This document shows positions 15,845 through 25,464 of a stretch of DNA of 33,463 bases, in pieces. Position 1 is the first letter of the stretch, and each line of letters starts with the position of its first letter. A model generated the notes under the pieces. The model did no database searches, was not told where the DNA came from, and saw only the letters and a list, made by a program, of their open reading frames with translations. A program made the translations under genes and the position numbers. The DNA is from an uncultured Porphyromonas sp. (lineage in GTDB: Bacteria > Bacteroidota > Bacteroidia > Bacteroidales > Porphyromonadaceae), in assembly GCF_947254915.1 (NCBI RefSeq), contig NZ_CAMYEZ010000008.1, positions 1-33,463 of the forward strand, read 5' to 3'.

Positions 15845-15897
15845 TATTATTGTGGTGTTAGCAGAGAGCTTTGAAGTGAGCTCTCCCTATAATCTTA

Positions 15898-18528
15898 TTA
15901 CTTGACCAAAACCTTTGCAGTGGTCGTGCCGATAGAGAGTAGGTACATGCCAGCCTGTGGTGCGGTGAGCGTGCAGAGCTTGTCGGCTACGACACGCTGC
16001 TCGATGAGACGACCTGCGTAGTCGTAGAGAGCGACGGTGCCAAGAGCACTATCCGTATTGCTGGTTAGGGTAATCGTCTGACCCTCTAGGGCGATGGTTA
16101 CGTTGGCATTGGCTGCTGTAGGAGCGTCGATGGCGTTGCCTTCTTCCACCTTGGCGTAGTAGGCTACGATGCGTAGATCCTTAGTTGCCTTAGTGGTGTA
16201 CTCTAGCGAGCCATCAACAGGGTTGATGCGCTCCCTATTGACCATCCAGTAGTCTAGACGGTAGCCCTCGTCGGGCTCGACATAGACGCGGATGTCCATA
16301 TTCTCAGGTACTTTGCTATTGAGTGCCCTACGTACGCCACCTACCTCTAGGTAGATGGGACCACCATTGCCCTCCTGTGATACATCGACCGTATAGTAGA
16401 CCTTGTCACGCTCGAAGATGACCTCGACGACGTAGTCCTTGCCAGAGATCACTTGCCACTGATTATTTTCAGCAGGCTTGGGTCCCTCCTGACCGTTGAC
16501 GACCCACTTCTTGACATGGTAGTGCTCTGCGGGATGTGCCGTGAAGATGATTGTCTCAGACTCTCCAACAGCTGTCGTAGCTCCTGATTCGAGAGGCTGC
16601 CCCTTGTAGGTGGCTGTGATCGTACCTCCCACATTGTCTCGTACAGAGTAAGTGACCGTATAGGGACGATGAACGAACTCAATGGTTACCTCAGAGACTT
16701 CTTCGATGTTGAACACATGCGTCTTGATGTTTTGCTCTCCAGCGGTCATAGGGGTCTCTTTACCATTGATCTTAAAGCTCTTGACGACGTAGTCAAGGTT
16801 AGGGTCTGCGGTAAAGGTGACGGCCGTATGCTCCTCGACCTCTGTATGCGAGGGTATTGCTACGCCTGTAGCCGTTGTTGCCTTGAGGGTGCCATGCTCT
16901 CCGATGACACGATAGGTGAGGAGGTACTTCTTGACCTGTGGCTCCGTGCCTGTGATGGGAGCGATGTGGAATCCCTTCCAAACATTAGCCGCCTTGTAGG
17001 CCTCTTGCGCATCATTAGGTACGAAGAGATTGATGGTGCTGATGTCCGCAGGCTTGAGCCCATTGAAGGCTTTGATGTGAGCCTTAGGAGGTTGCACCGC
17101 CTCGACAGTAATATCTGTCAGTGCCGTACACTGAGCAAATGCGCCATACATAACCTCTGTGGTCTTGGCTCCGAGATACACTTTAGCAAGAGCCTTACAG
17201 CTGGAGAAACAGGTGCGAGGTACGACAGCAACATTGGGTAGGTGCACCTCAGTGAGCCCAGAGCCAGAGAAGCTCTCCGTGTCTAGCGTCGTCAGTGTCT
17301 CAGGCCAGGGGAATGTGGTGAGTGCGGTACAATCCTTAAAAGCAAGTTTGCCAATAGAGGTGAGCGCAGGCATCGGGCTGAGCTTGGTGAGACTGCTATT
17401 CTTCGCAAAGGCACTATCGCATATCTTAGTCACCTGACTGCCTAGGACGACCTCCTCCAGCTTATACATCTGAGCTAGAGCACTCTCGCCAACCACCTTG
17501 AGGGTGAGGGGTAGTGTCACCTTGCGAACGAGTGGCATAGTGCAAAAGGCCGCCTCGGGGAGCTGATCCTCGGCAAAGGTCGCATCTGCGATGTTGATCT
17601 CTGTCAGATTGCCCATGTTGTCACGTATTGTCTTGCAGTCCTCTGCATTCATCGGACCCGACACCGTGATGGACTGGCACTTGAGGAGATCCATCCCCTG
17701 CATCAACTTAGCCAGTGAACCAGCCTCGGTGAGCTGTACGACAGGGTGTATCGGGTCGTAACTAGGCTGAGGCGTGCTGGCATCGCGGAAGGTGATACGC
17801 ATCACGGCACGATCCTTCTGTCCACAAGCAGCGGTCTCACCGAGTACACCAACGAAGCCTTCGTTGATAGCTTTGTCTGTCACTTTATTGATCGTGCGGA
17901 CGGGCATCCCTTTGACATTCTTAGGATAGCTGCAGAACTCGATAAAGGATCTGACTGAACCCTCGACAGCAGATTTACTGGCCTTAGAGCGTACGGAGAG
18001 GAGGATAGACTGCCCTGTGTAAACAAAAGGCTTGTCGAGCTCTAGCTCCAGCGTGTGATAGTCCACACCAGCCTTTGAGGTCTCGCGATTACCATTGACC
18101 GTTAAGTCCATCAGGTCAAGCGTGATCGTCTTCCTCATGTAGAGATCCTGCTCGGCATTGATAGGTAACCAGTGATACTTGCCAGCCACTGGCTCAAAGT
18201 GGTCGTCGGATACGTTGGTGAGGTAGATCTGGAGGTCGTTGGTGTACTCCGTGTTGTAGGACTCGCCATCAGACAGATAGATCTGGAAGGCGAGCTTGGT
18301 GATCTCCTTGCCCTCTAGTCCAGGTAGCTCCGCAGCGGTATAGATCTGCTGGGTGACGCTACTGAGGTAATCAAAGTCAAAGGGCGCCGTCTGCCCGATG
18401 CTCTGGTCGAAGTGTGACGAGGGATTGGCAAAGTCTCCCAAGTCTATGGTCTGTGCCTGCAGCTGCCCGATGAGCGGGAGCAGGAGGCATAAGAGTAATG
18501 TGCTAAAACGTAGTCGTTTCTGTTGCAT
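15898..18528 (-). CDS. T9SS-exported BspA-like LRR protein with InlB-type repeats
   Basis: The product is 876 residues from the ATG at 18528, chosen because the signal peptide begins there (residues 1-26, ending QLQAQ); a longer frame adds 15 residues. Residues ~27-240 form a beta-sandwich-like N-terminal domain. Residues ~265-530 carry BspA/LRR_5-type repeats (for example FAKNSSLTKL, FKDCTALTTF, FSSCKALAKVYLG). Three InlB B-repeat-like modules follow (~535-780; FNIEEVSEVTIEF, KDYVVEVIFE). The last ~70 residues are a canonical T9SS sorting domain (ALYDYAGRLIEQ, GMYLLSI, TAKVLVK). It is probably anchored on the outer surface as an adhesin. Monocistronic, with its own terminator; the gap to rho is filled with repeats. 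Confidence 0.88.
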   Translation of the reverse strand: MQQKRLRFSTLLLCLLLPLIGQLQAQTIDLGDFANPSSHFDQSIGQTAPFDFDYLSSVTQQIYTAAELPGLEGKEITKLAFQIYLSDGESYNTEYTNDLQIYLTNVSDDHFEPVAGKYHWLPINAEQDLYMRKTITLDLMDLTVNGNRETSKAGVDYHTLELELDKPFVYTGQSILLSVRSKASKSAVEGSVRSFIEFCSYPKNVKGMPVRTINKVTDKAINEGFVGVLGETAACGQKDRAVMRITFRDASTPQPSYDPIHPVVQLTEAGSLAKLMQGMDLLKCQSITVSGPMNAEDCKTIRDNMGNLTEINIADATFAEDQLPEAAFCTMPLVRKVTLPLTLKVVGESALAQMYKLEEVVLGSQVTKICDSAFAKNSSLTKLSPMPALTSIGKLAFKDCTALTTFPWPETLTTLDTESFSGSGLTEVHLPNVAVVPRTCFSSCKALAKVYLGAKTTEVMYGAFAQCTALTDITVEAVQPPKAHIKAFNGLKPADISTINLFVPNDAQEAYKAANVWKGFHIAPITGTEPQVKKYLLTYRVIGEHGTLKATTATGVAIPSHTEVEEHTAVTFTADPNLDYVVKSFKINGKETPMTAGEQNIKTHVFNIEEVSEVTIEFVHRPYTVTYSVRDNVGGTITATYKGQPLESGATTAVGESETIIFTAHPAEHYHVKKWVVNGQEGPKPAENNQWQVISGKDYVVEVIFERDKVYYTVDVSQEGNGGPIYLEVGGVRRALNSKVPENMDIRVYVEPDEGYRLDYWMVNRERINPVDGSLEYTTKATKDLRIVAYYAKVEEGNAIDAPTAANANVTIALEGQTITLTSNTDSALGTVALYDYAGRLIEQRVVADKLCTLTAPQAGMYLLSIGTTTAKVLVK

Positions 18529-18598
18529 AGATAGATGTTTATTTGAATAGTAGGTGATCGGGGAGCGGTGCAACTCGTTGCACTCCCTTTTATCAATG

Positions 18599-18606
18599 CA
18601 AAGTTA
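18599..18606 (-). promoter_or_regulatory. -7 box for the BspA-like gene
   Basis: On the minus strand this reads TAACTTTG, an exact TAnnTTTG match, ~70 nt before the chosen start. A T-run (ATTTTC) lies at the -33 distance, so only the -7 half is convincing. Confidence 0.5.
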
Positions 18607-18846
18607 CGGGCTATTATCTCTGCCGAAAATACCTAACAGTACTGATTTGCCTCGTGTTGAATACCTAGATATAACTAACTAGGCTCGGCAAAAGTCGTAG
18701 GGACGGGGAGCGCTTAAGCGGAAAGGTTGCGGATAAATTGATTGAGATGGCTGATTTCGTTGTCTATTTGGTTGAATGCCTTGATGTTGTATGGCTATTT
18801 GTAGTGCCGTTTCTCCTTTGTCTCCAAAGAAAGTTGCGGAAAGGGC

Positions 18847-18876
18847 TTGCAGGTTCCGAAAAATGTTGTACCTTTG
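18847..18876 (+). promoter_or_regulatory. Promoter of tRNA-Arg
   Basis: TTG at 18847-18849 and TACCTTTG at 18869-18876 are spaced by 19 nt, matching the Bacteroidota sigma consensus well. Transcription would begin near 18882, giving an ~85-nt 5' precursor before the mature tRNA. Confidence 0.7.
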
Positions 18877-18966
18877 CATCTGCAAACGGGGAGGAACGCC
18901 TCACTCTTGTGAGCTTCCGATTGTTTCAACCCCCTTGTTTGTCGTTTTAAGGGTTTAGTTTTCATC

Positions 18967-19040
18967 GGCCGCGTAGCTCAACTGAATAGAGCATTTGACT
19001 ACGGATCAAAAGGTTGCAGGTTTGAATCCTGCCGCGGTCA
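18967..19040 (+). tRNA. tRNA-Arg (anticodon ACG)
   Basis: This is a full cloverleaf. The acceptor GGCCGCG pairs with CGCGGTC (one G-U), the D arm is GCTC/GAGC, the anticodon stem TTTGA/TCAAA carries loop CTACGGA, and the T arm is GCAGG-TTTGAAT-CCTGC, with discriminator A. The anticodon ACG reads CGN Arg codons after A34-to-inosine editing by TadA. CCA is not encoded. Confidence 0.95.
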
Positions 19041-19075
19041 CAAAGAGAGCCTCCTGTGATGGGAGGCTCTCTTTG
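19041..19075. terminator. Bidirectional terminator, tRNA-Arg and S41 gene
   Basis: CAAAGAGAGCCTCC pairs perfectly with GGAGGCTCTCTTTG (14 bp, 7-nt loop). It starts at the base after the tRNA and lies 24 bp past the stop of the minus-strand S41 gene, so it can serve both. Confidence 0.85.
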
Positions 19076-19098
19076 CGTCTATAGGTCTGATGGGTTAG

Positions 19099-20157
19099 TT
19101 ACTTATTGCCTTTGAGGAGTAGGGCGATGGCACGCTCTATGAGTGCATCTTGCTGCTTAGCCGTCGCCTCCTCGGTTTGCTCCTGAATGATGTGTGGCTC
19201 GATGCCTCCCTCGATGCTCTGTCGCTGAGCATCGTACATACGCGAGGAGGAGTAGCGTAGCCACCAGCCGTTGGGCAGTTCGCTACTACGAGGCAAACCA
19301 CCGCCGCCACCCGTACGGTCTCCCATGAAGAGGACGTGACGGGTCGTCCCCTTGACATAAGCGACCAGCGAATTGGCCGCACTGTAAGTGCCTCGATCCA
19401 CGAGGATCACGGTGGGGCGCTGCCAGCTGATAGGGGCACGGGCGAGCTGGATCTCCTTGAGCGGCCCGAAGTCTTGGTGTCCAGGACCAGTCTTCGTACT
19501 CATATAGCCGACGACCGTGTCGGAGGGGATCAAGACACTAGCTAGACGATCGGCATTGGAGAGCAGTCCACCACCATTGCTACGCATATCAATGATCAAG
19601 CCACGGCAGTGCGCCAGCCGTGTGAAGACCGCATGCAGATGAACCAAGGAGATACTGGAAGAGAAGGAGGGGATGACCATATAGCCGATTGAGTCGGAGG
19701 CGTGGTCTTTGTAGGTGATAGGCGCATAGTAGATAGAACCTGCACGACGCATGTGAGGCTGCAGGTAAAGGTTGCGTATGCGGCTATCTAGACAGTGTCT
19801 AGCCCCTTTGCGAATGTCCCAGCCTCCTACGTCAAAGGGCGCAAAGAGGTTTACATGTCCATCCTTGAGGTGACACATTAGCTCTACCATCAGGTCGAAG
19901 AACTCATCCTCCGACTGGCACTGCGCGACTCGTGGCGTGTAGATCGCCTTGAGGTCGCTCCAGGTGGTATCGCCTGAGGCTGGTAGCTTATCGTCAAAGA
20001 AGCAGTAGCCCTCGTCTAGTATGGTCCAGAGCGCTGAGAAGTTGGTCTGATAGTCCTTAGTGTATTGCTGCTCCTTAGGCTCCTGAGTGCAGGCTATGAG
20101 CAGTAGTGGGAGGAGGAGCAGGCCGACAAGCCCGCTTTGTAGTCTCGTTAGATTCAT
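19099..20157 (-). CDS. S41 family peptidase, lipoprotein
   Basis: The product is 352 residues. Residues 1-23 are a lipoprotein signal with lipobox LLIAC (Cys23). The family features are HLKDGH at 96-101, the strand GLIIDMRSNGGG near 186-197, and the nucleophile motif GTYSAAN, with Ser259 the likely catalytic serine (compare T-x-S-A-x-E/N in C-terminal processing and tricorn-like proteases). No PDZ domain is evident. It is probably a periplasmic or outer-membrane-tethered protease or a relative with another role. The ATG overlaps the stop of the upstream gene by four bases (ATGA), so the two are translationally coupled. Confidence 0.85.
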   Translation of the reverse strand: MNLTRLQSGLVGLLLLPLLLIACTQEPKEQQYTKDYQTNFSALWTILDEGYCFFDDKLPASGDTTWSDLKAIYTPRVAQCQSEDEFFDLMVELMCHLKDGHVNLFAPFDVGGWDIRKGARHCLDSRIRNLYLQPHMRRAGSIYYAPITYKDHASDSIGYMVIPSFSSSISLVHLHAVFTRLAHCRGLIIDMRSNGGGLLSNADRLASVLIPSDTVVGYMSTKTGPGHQDFGPLKEIQLARAPISWQRPTVILVDRGTYSAANSLVAYVKGTTRHVLFMGDRTGGGGGLPRSSELPNGWWLRYSSSRMYDAQRQSIEGGIEPHIIQEQTEEATAKQQDALIERAIALLLKGNK

Positions 20158-21041
20158 AAGCTGATGGCAGTCGTGTGGTTGGTACTTTGGACCTCTTGAT
20201 AACCTCTAAATGGGCGGAAGTAAGTGGCCAAGCCTACACCGAGATAATGCCCCGAGAAGCCTCGGTAGATGGAGTGGATCCGTCTTGCCGAGTCGGTATA
20301 GTCGTAGCTCATGCGTAGCGTCATGATGCGCCATATGGGGATGTCCAGTGACAGTCCTATCTGGTAGTAGTGGCGCCGCCCGAAGGTGTGTGGCGCAATG
20401 TGGTTGATGATCTTGTCGTAGTAGTAGGCCTGCAGGTAAGACTCATTGTAATAAGGGGCGAAGCCTAGCCCCGCCAGTGCCGAGGTCATCTGCAGGCGCA
20501 GGTCAGCGACAAACCATCCGATGTGCAGTCGGTAGGCTGCCAAGGCTTGTGCCGTCAGATCGCCATTGAGTTGCTGATCGACTGGGTTGTTTTGGTTGCG
20601 CCCGTTATAGGAGGTCGCGGCTTCGACTAGGACGCCAGGCCCTACACCTAGGACTAGCCCAAAGGGCAGGCGCCACTGATGTACGAAGCTCCACTTTGTG
20701 TCAAAAGCAATATGCCTGGTGGCACTGTTGCGTGCAGGATTGAGGAGCTGAGCATAGGAGACCTGCGTGCTCTGCATAACGAGCCACTCGGGGTGCGACT
20801 GCGTGAGTGGTGCCTCCGAGGAGAGCCGGTAGCCCAGCGATTGACCTCGATAGTAGAGCGGTGAGAGGTACTCGTTGTATAGCTTATTCCATCCGAAGCG
20901 AAAGTCGTGCGCTAGGTAGAGTAGTCGGTGCGGCGCAGTGGCCGTCGTGTCCGCCTCCTGCGCAGAGAGCGAGGCGCTGGTGCCTAGCAATGATAGCCCC
21001 AAGCAAAGCGCTAGAAGGATCTGTCGTAATCTCTGTGTCAT
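20154..21041 (-). CDS. DUF3316-like secreted protein
   Basis: The product is 295 residues with a signal peptide (about 1-28, ending SLSAQ). The rest is rich in aromatic residues and alternating strands (GWNKLYNEYLSPLYYRG, GLSLDIPIWRIMTLRMSYDY), suggesting an outer-membrane beta-barrel. It looks like the Bacteroidota DUF3316 family, recalled by overall pattern and not verified. It starts 17 bp after the parC stop and overlaps the S41 gene by four bases, so all three are likely one operon. Function unknown. Confidence 0.65.
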   Translation of the reverse strand: MTQRLRQILLALCLGLSLLGTSASLSAQEADTTATAPHRLLYLAHDFRFGWNKLYNEYLSPLYYRGQSLGYRLSSEAPLTQSHPEWLVMQSTQVSYAQLLNPARNSATRHIAFDTKWSFVHQWRLPFGLVLGVGPGVLVEAATSYNGRNQNNPVDQQLNGDLTAQALAAYRLHIGWFVADLRLQMTSALAGLGFAPYYNESYLQAYYYDKIINHIAPHTFGRRHYYQIGLSLDIPIWRIMTLRMSYDYTDSARRIHSIYRGFSGHYLGVGLATYFRPFRGYQEVQSTNHTTAISL

Positions 21042-21058
21042 AGCTCGTGATGCTTAGT

Positions 21059-23677
21059 TTATTCGTCGGTTAGCTCCTCTTCCTCGTCCTCTGTCTCGTC
21101 TGTTACGGACGCAACTTGCTCAAAGCTCTCGATAGGTAGCGCCGTGATCCGCTTGCCTCGTGCGGAGATCTTCTTGAGTGGCTCGTATTCAGTCACGGAG
21201 ATCTCAATCGTTGTCTCCTTCTTGCGTCCTTGTGGCTTCGTGATCAGCGTAAACTGCGCCTCGGACTCATCCGTAAGGGCTAGGAGCTGCTCCTCAGGAT
21301 CTATGATCGGTTGTGGCTTCTTCCTGTCGGGTAGGTAGACTCGCTTGATGTAGGTGACCCCTTCGGGCGTAGTGTAGATGACGCTCCAGACCTTGTCGGG
21401 GTCATACTTCTCGATGACCTTGGGAGACTCAGAGAAGTGGTTGCTCTCGCCAAAGTCGGTCGTGTAGGTCTGCTCCGAGGGTAGGATGACGAGGATGCGG
21501 TCGCTCGACTCAAACTCGCCTAGGTAGTTCCCCTGATCATTGTAGTTGATGCGGTTGACATCTGGATCAAACCACACCTTACGTCCTCCGAGCGTTGACC
21601 CGCCCTGCTCCTTTAGTGAGATACGCTCGATCGGAGCGCGGGTCACGATGTTGCCCTTGGCAGTGCGTCCCTTGATGGCAATGTCGGCAAAGTCTTTGTT
21701 GAAGAAGAGAATGCGTCGTGAGGTGCCTCCACGGAGCAGTTTGATCGTCACGCTCTCCGCCTCGCCATTCGGGTTGGCCGAGAAGTAGAGCACCTTGCTC
21801 CCAGGTGTCCCCATCGTCAAGTCGTACTCACGATCACGGACGCTGGCCGACACGTGAAAGCGCTTGATAAACGAGGTCTTCGTCTTGCCATCCAGATAGA
21901 TCGCATTGTAGATCGTCCGCTTGTCGCCTCGCACATACTTATTGATGTGTAGGACACGCTCCTTGCCGAGGAACTTCTTCTCCTCGATTTTCGTAATCAG
22001 GTAGGTGCCATCACGGAAGAAGACGATCATGTCATCGATCTCGCTACAGTCGCATACATACTCTCCGCCCTTGATGCCCGTCCCGGCGAAGCCCATCTTG
22101 CGATCTAGGTAGAGCTTGAGATTCTCCTCAACCACCTTCGTCGCCTCGATCGAGCCAAAGTGCCCGATCTGAGTGCGTCGCTCCCAACCTGCGCCATACT
22201 CCTCTAGGAGCGAGCTGTAGTAGTGTATCGCATAGTCGGTGATATGGTCTAGGTGGTGCTGTATCTGCGCCATCTCCTCGGTGAGGCGTAGGATGAGCTG
22301 TTCGTTTTTCTCTAGGTTAAACTTCAAGATCCGCGCCATCTTGATCTCTAGGAGACGTGCTAAGTCATCGTCTGTGATGGGCCTTAGCAAAGAGTCCCCC
22401 ACGATAGGCTCCAGAGCCTTGCGGATCACATCTAGAGCGCTCTGCTGGTCAGGCGCCTCCTCAAAGGCTGGCAACTTGTAGATGCGATGCTCGATGAAGA
22501 GTCGCTCCAGCGAAGCACCCATATACTCCTCCTGACGGTCGTGTAGCTGTAAGCGCAGATCCTCCTCCAGTAGTCCACGTGTATGCTCCACCGAGTGGCG
22601 TAGCAGGTCGCTCACGCCGAGGAAGCGTGGCTTGTCGTCCTCGATGACACACGCATTCGGCGAGATAGAGACCTCGCAATCGGTGAAGGCGTAGAGTCCG
22701 TCAATTGTCTTATCGGCCGAGACACCTACAGGCAGGTAGATGCGTATGTCGGCCGTCTCGGCGGTCATGTCGTCTATGCGCTTGATTTTGATCAACCCCT
22801 TGTCATTTGCCTTTAGGATCGAGTCAATGAGCGTCGAGGTGGTTTTGCCAAAAGGTAGGTCACGGACACTCAGCACACGATCCTCAATGCGCTCGATGCG
22901 TGCTCGGCTCTTGACCTGTCCACCACGCTTACCGTCGTTGTAGCGATCCACATCAATGATGCCACCCGTGGGGAAGTCTGGATAGAGCGTAAAAGGCTCC
23001 CCACGAAGGTGAGCGCAGGCAGCCTCAATCAGCTCTTTGGGATTGTGCGGAAGGATCTTGCAAGAGAGTCCCACGGCAATACCCTCGGCACCTTGCGCTA
23101 GGAGTAGGGGGAAGCGTGCGGGGAGGTAAACAGGCTCGCGAGACTTGCCGTCGTAGCTCTTCATCCAGGGCGTGATCTTGTCACCGAAGAGTATCTCGAG
23201 GGCAAAGTTAGAGAGCTTAGCCTCGATGTATCGCCCCGCTGCCGCCTCGTCGCCCGTGAGTATGTTACCCCAGTTACCCTGCGTGTCGATGAGATAGCCC
23301 TTCTGTCCGAGCTGTACCAAGGCATCGTTGATCGAAGCGTCGCCGTGTGGGTGGTAAGCCATCGTCGCGCCCACGATCTTGGCAACCTTGTGGAGGGTGC
23401 CGTTTTCCATCAGGTGCATCGTGTAGAGTACCCGTCGCTGCACCGGCTTGAGCCCGTCCTCAATGTGAGGCACGGCACGCTCTAGGATTACGTACGATGC
23501 GTAGTCGAGGAACCAGTGCCGGTACATGCCGCCGAGGGTGTGCAGTCGCCCCTCGACCTCCTCCTCTTCGGGAGCCACGTAGCTCTCGTCCACCGCTTCA
23601 GTGGCGGAGGGCGTCTCAGCTGACGTTGCGTCTATCTCTTGTCCTTGCTCTATATCGTCGCGATTGTCTAGATCCAT
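21059..23677 (-). CDS. parC: DNA topoisomerase IV subunit A
   Basis: The product is 872 residues of the GyrA/ParC family. After an acidic tail (1-45), the winged-helix region holds HIEDGLKPVQRR and YHPHGDASINDAL, with catalytic Tyr150 in AAAGRYIEAKLS. The coiled-coil gate (~400-480) and a C-terminal beta-pinwheel-like region (~510-810) follow, and the tail is again acidic. The length and GDASI motif fit ParC of Bacteroidota rather than GyrA. The quinolone-contact serine of E. coli ParC (Ser80) is Ala114 here. With ParE it decatenates replicated chromosomes. parE is not in the window. Confidence 0.92.
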   Translation of the reverse strand: MDLDNRDDIEQGQEIDATSAETPSATEAVDESYVAPEEEEVEGRLHTLGGMYRHWFLDYASYVILERAVPHIEDGLKPVQRRVLYTMHLMENGTLHKVAKIVGATMAYHPHGDASINDALVQLGQKGYLIDTQGNWGNILTGDEAAAGRYIEAKLSNFALEILFGDKITPWMKSYDGKSREPVYLPARFPLLLAQGAEGIAVGLSCKILPHNPKELIEAACAHLRGEPFTLYPDFPTGGIIDVDRYNDGKRGGQVKSRARIERIEDRVLSVRDLPFGKTTSTLIDSILKANDKGLIKIKRIDDMTAETADIRIYLPVGVSADKTIDGLYAFTDCEVSISPNACVIEDDKPRFLGVSDLLRHSVEHTRGLLEEDLRLQLHDRQEEYMGASLERLFIEHRIYKLPAFEEAPDQQSALDVIRKALEPIVGDSLLRPITDDDLARLLEIKMARILKFNLEKNEQLILRLTEEMAQIQHHLDHITDYAIHYYSSLLEEYGAGWERRTQIGHFGSIEATKVVEENLKLYLDRKMGFAGTGIKGGEYVCDCSEIDDMIVFFRDGTYLITKIEEKKFLGKERVLHINKYVRGDKRTIYNAIYLDGKTKTSFIKRFHVSASVRDREYDLTMGTPGSKVLYFSANPNGEAESVTIKLLRGGTSRRILFFNKDFADIAIKGRTAKGNIVTRAPIERISLKEQGGSTLGGRKVWFDPDVNRINYNDQGNYLGEFESSDRILVILPSEQTYTTDFGESNHFSESPKVIEKYDPDKVWSVIYTTPEGVTYIKRVYLPDRKKPQPIIDPEEQLLALTDESEAQFTLITKPQGRKKETTIEISVTEYEPLKKISARGKRITALPIESFEQVASVTDETEDEEEELTDE

Positions 23678-23767
23678 ATGATGCTAATTAGCCTTGGTGC
23701 CGTCACGAAGGTACAACTTTTCCGCCAAAGGTCGCTCTGTACTGCCTAGCTCTAACCAGTCAAGAGA

Positions 23768-23807
23768 GAGGAGCACCACACAGTCTAGATACTGTGAGGT
23801 GCTCCTC
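23768..23807 (-). terminator. Terminator of the Big2 lipoprotein gene
   Basis: GAGGAGCACC pairs with GGTGCTCCTC, and an inner ACAGT pairs with ACTGT around a 6-nt loop, with one mismatch between. It lies 57 bp past the stop at 23865 and upstream of parC. The U tract is weak. Confidence 0.7.
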
Positions 23808-23864
23808 GTATGTAGCTTGCGCTAGCTAGAGACTATCGCTACTGAGCGATGGTCTGCTCTCAGC

Positions 23865-25190
23865 TTAGCGAATGATCATCTGCTGTAGCACTTGATTATT
23901 AAGTAGCGTGCGGGTCTGCATCATCTCGTACTGCTTGACAGCACGTTTGATTTGAACCGTAGCCTGACCTTGTTGCTTGTACTCTCGGATCACAAGCATA
24001 CCGCTCTCATCTCCAATTAAGACAGCGCAAACGTGCTTGCCTTCTTTGTCAAGTCCAAGTGCCATTTGGTTTTTAGTGTCAACGGTGAATCGATTTCCAT
24101 ATCCATTGGCTACAAACCACTCTTTGAGCTTAGCATCCTGGAGATCCTTTTCATTCTTGAGGCAGACTAACTGAGCGAGAATCATCTTATCCCCCTTTGA
24201 GGGTGTGGTGAAATAGCCCACAACATAAATATTTGACTTAGCAAGATTTTCCCTAGTAGCGACTTGGAAGAGTAGATTCTTCTTCGCCTCATCAGACTTA
24301 GTCACATATTCGCGGTACCCAATCTTCTTCTCAGCCTCTTTGATTTTGTTGACATCGCCAGTCTCAAAAGCCTCCCAGCTGGGGAAGTCCTTGACGTCAG
24401 AAATAGTCTCGTGAGCTATCTGAAGATCTCCTGTGACGTGGAACAGAATGCGTAGAGTGGTCCCTAGGTCTGCAACGGGACTGTCAGAAAGCTCAACGGT
24501 CACATCACCCTTTTTACCAATCTTGAAAGGAGTACCTTGTTTATCTTGTTTATCTTGGATGTCCTTAAAGCCTAGCTTGTCAAGCATCTCAAGCGTCTTA
24601 GGACAATCAGCCACAGACTCCTTGCTGAGAGCAATAATTACACGCTCACGACCTATACGGAGACCATATATAACACCTGGGATGGTTAGGTTTTTATTGA
24701 CGAAGCCTGGGAATTTTTGATCTTGCCCATCAACAGCTCCTAGGTCTATTACCTCTGGAGTGCGATCAAGCTTCTTCTCGTGGTCAAGGACTGCCTGATC
24801 TGTTATATTGCCCTGCTGATCTAGGGTTGCATCAAACTTGAGCAGAGGGAGCTCATTCTGAGTAGCTACGCCACCGCCCTTTCCGTCTGTTACTGTGACG
24901 GCACATTTTCTAGTTAGTGTCCCAGCCGTAGCAGAGATAGTTGCCTTACCTACAGCAACTGCCGTGATAAGTCCGTTCTTGTCGACAGTAGCTACCTCGG
25001 GTTTGTCGCTACTGTATGTGACGGCAGCCTTGTCTGGCTTGACTGTCGCAGTGAGTTGCTGAGTCTCTCCGACCTTGAGTGTGACACTCGTTGGGTCGAG
25101 TTTCAGGCTTGTAGCCGCAGGGTCCTTCTTGCAGGAGCCGAGACCTACGAGTAGTAGAGCGGCGGTTAAGATAACAGTTAGTTTTTTCAT
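23865..25190 (-). CDS. Lipoprotein with N-terminal Big2 (Ig-like) domain
   Basis: The product is 441 residues. The lipobox is GLGSC (Cys20). Residues ~27-102 are a bacterial Ig-like group 2 domain (VTLKVGETQQLTATV, VATVDKNGLITAVAVGKATI). A Gly-rich linker leads to ~330 residues with no family I recognise; they include short mixed alpha/beta segments (VIYGLRIGRERVIIALS, HVCAVLIGDESGMLVIREY). The protein is probably anchored in the outer membrane. The gene stands alone between its own promoter (25320-25350) and terminator. Function unknown. Confidence 0.75.
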   Translation of the reverse strand: MKKLTVILTAALLLVGLGSCKKDPAATSLKLDPTSVTLKVGETQQLTATVKPDKAAVTYSSDKPEVATVDKNGLITAVAVGKATISATAGTLTRKCAVTVTDGKGGGVATQNELPLLKFDATLDQQGNITDQAVLDHEKKLDRTPEVIDLGAVDGQDQKFPGFVNKNLTIPGVIYGLRIGRERVIIALSKESVADCPKTLEMLDKLGFKDIQDKQDKQGTPFKIGKKGDVTVELSDSPVADLGTTLRILFHVTGDLQIAHETISDVKDFPSWEAFETGDVNKIKEAEKKIGYREYVTKSDEAKKNLLFQVATRENLAKSNIYVVGYFTTPSKGDKMILAQLVCLKNEKDLQDAKLKEWFVANGYGNRFTVDTKNQMALGLDKEGKHVCAVLIGDESGMLVIREYKQQGQATVQIKRAVKQYEMMQTRTLLNNQVLQQMIIR

Positions 25191-25319
25191 AGATACTATT
25201 TAGTTTGATAGTTAGTAGTGCGTAGCTCTAGAGAATACAACCCAACCTCGTAGATCCCCCCTCTCACACGCTATCGGCGGAGGAGACTATACGACTAAGG
25301 AGCGGATCCCTTACGCAGG

Positions 25320-25350
25320 CAAAGTTAAGAAAAAAATAAACTAAAAGCAA
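25320..25350 (-). promoter_or_regulatory. Promoter of the Big2 lipoprotein gene
   Basis: On the minus strand TTG (25350-25348) is followed after 20 nt by TAACTTTG (25327-25320), matching both halves of the Bacteroidota consensus. The leader would be ~120 nt. Confidence 0.7.
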
Positions 25351-25395
25351 TAGTCCGCAAATCGTCCAAACTAGACAGCTCCCGTGGGGCTATTT

Positions 25396-25449
25396 GTGAC
25401 TGTTGCGAAAGTCAACAGTCTCACAATCTTGCTTGCAAGACTGTCCTGA
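25396..25449 (-). repeat. Solo right end of the MITE-like element
   Basis: Read on the minus strand, this carries only the last ~55 nt of the element: a variant of the ACAATCTTGC/GCAAGATTGT stem, then GACTGTTG and CAACAGTC around ACTTTCG. The left two thirds are missing. It sits just beyond the degP terminator. Confidence 0.7.
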
Positions 25450-25464
25450 CTACACAGAAAAAAA

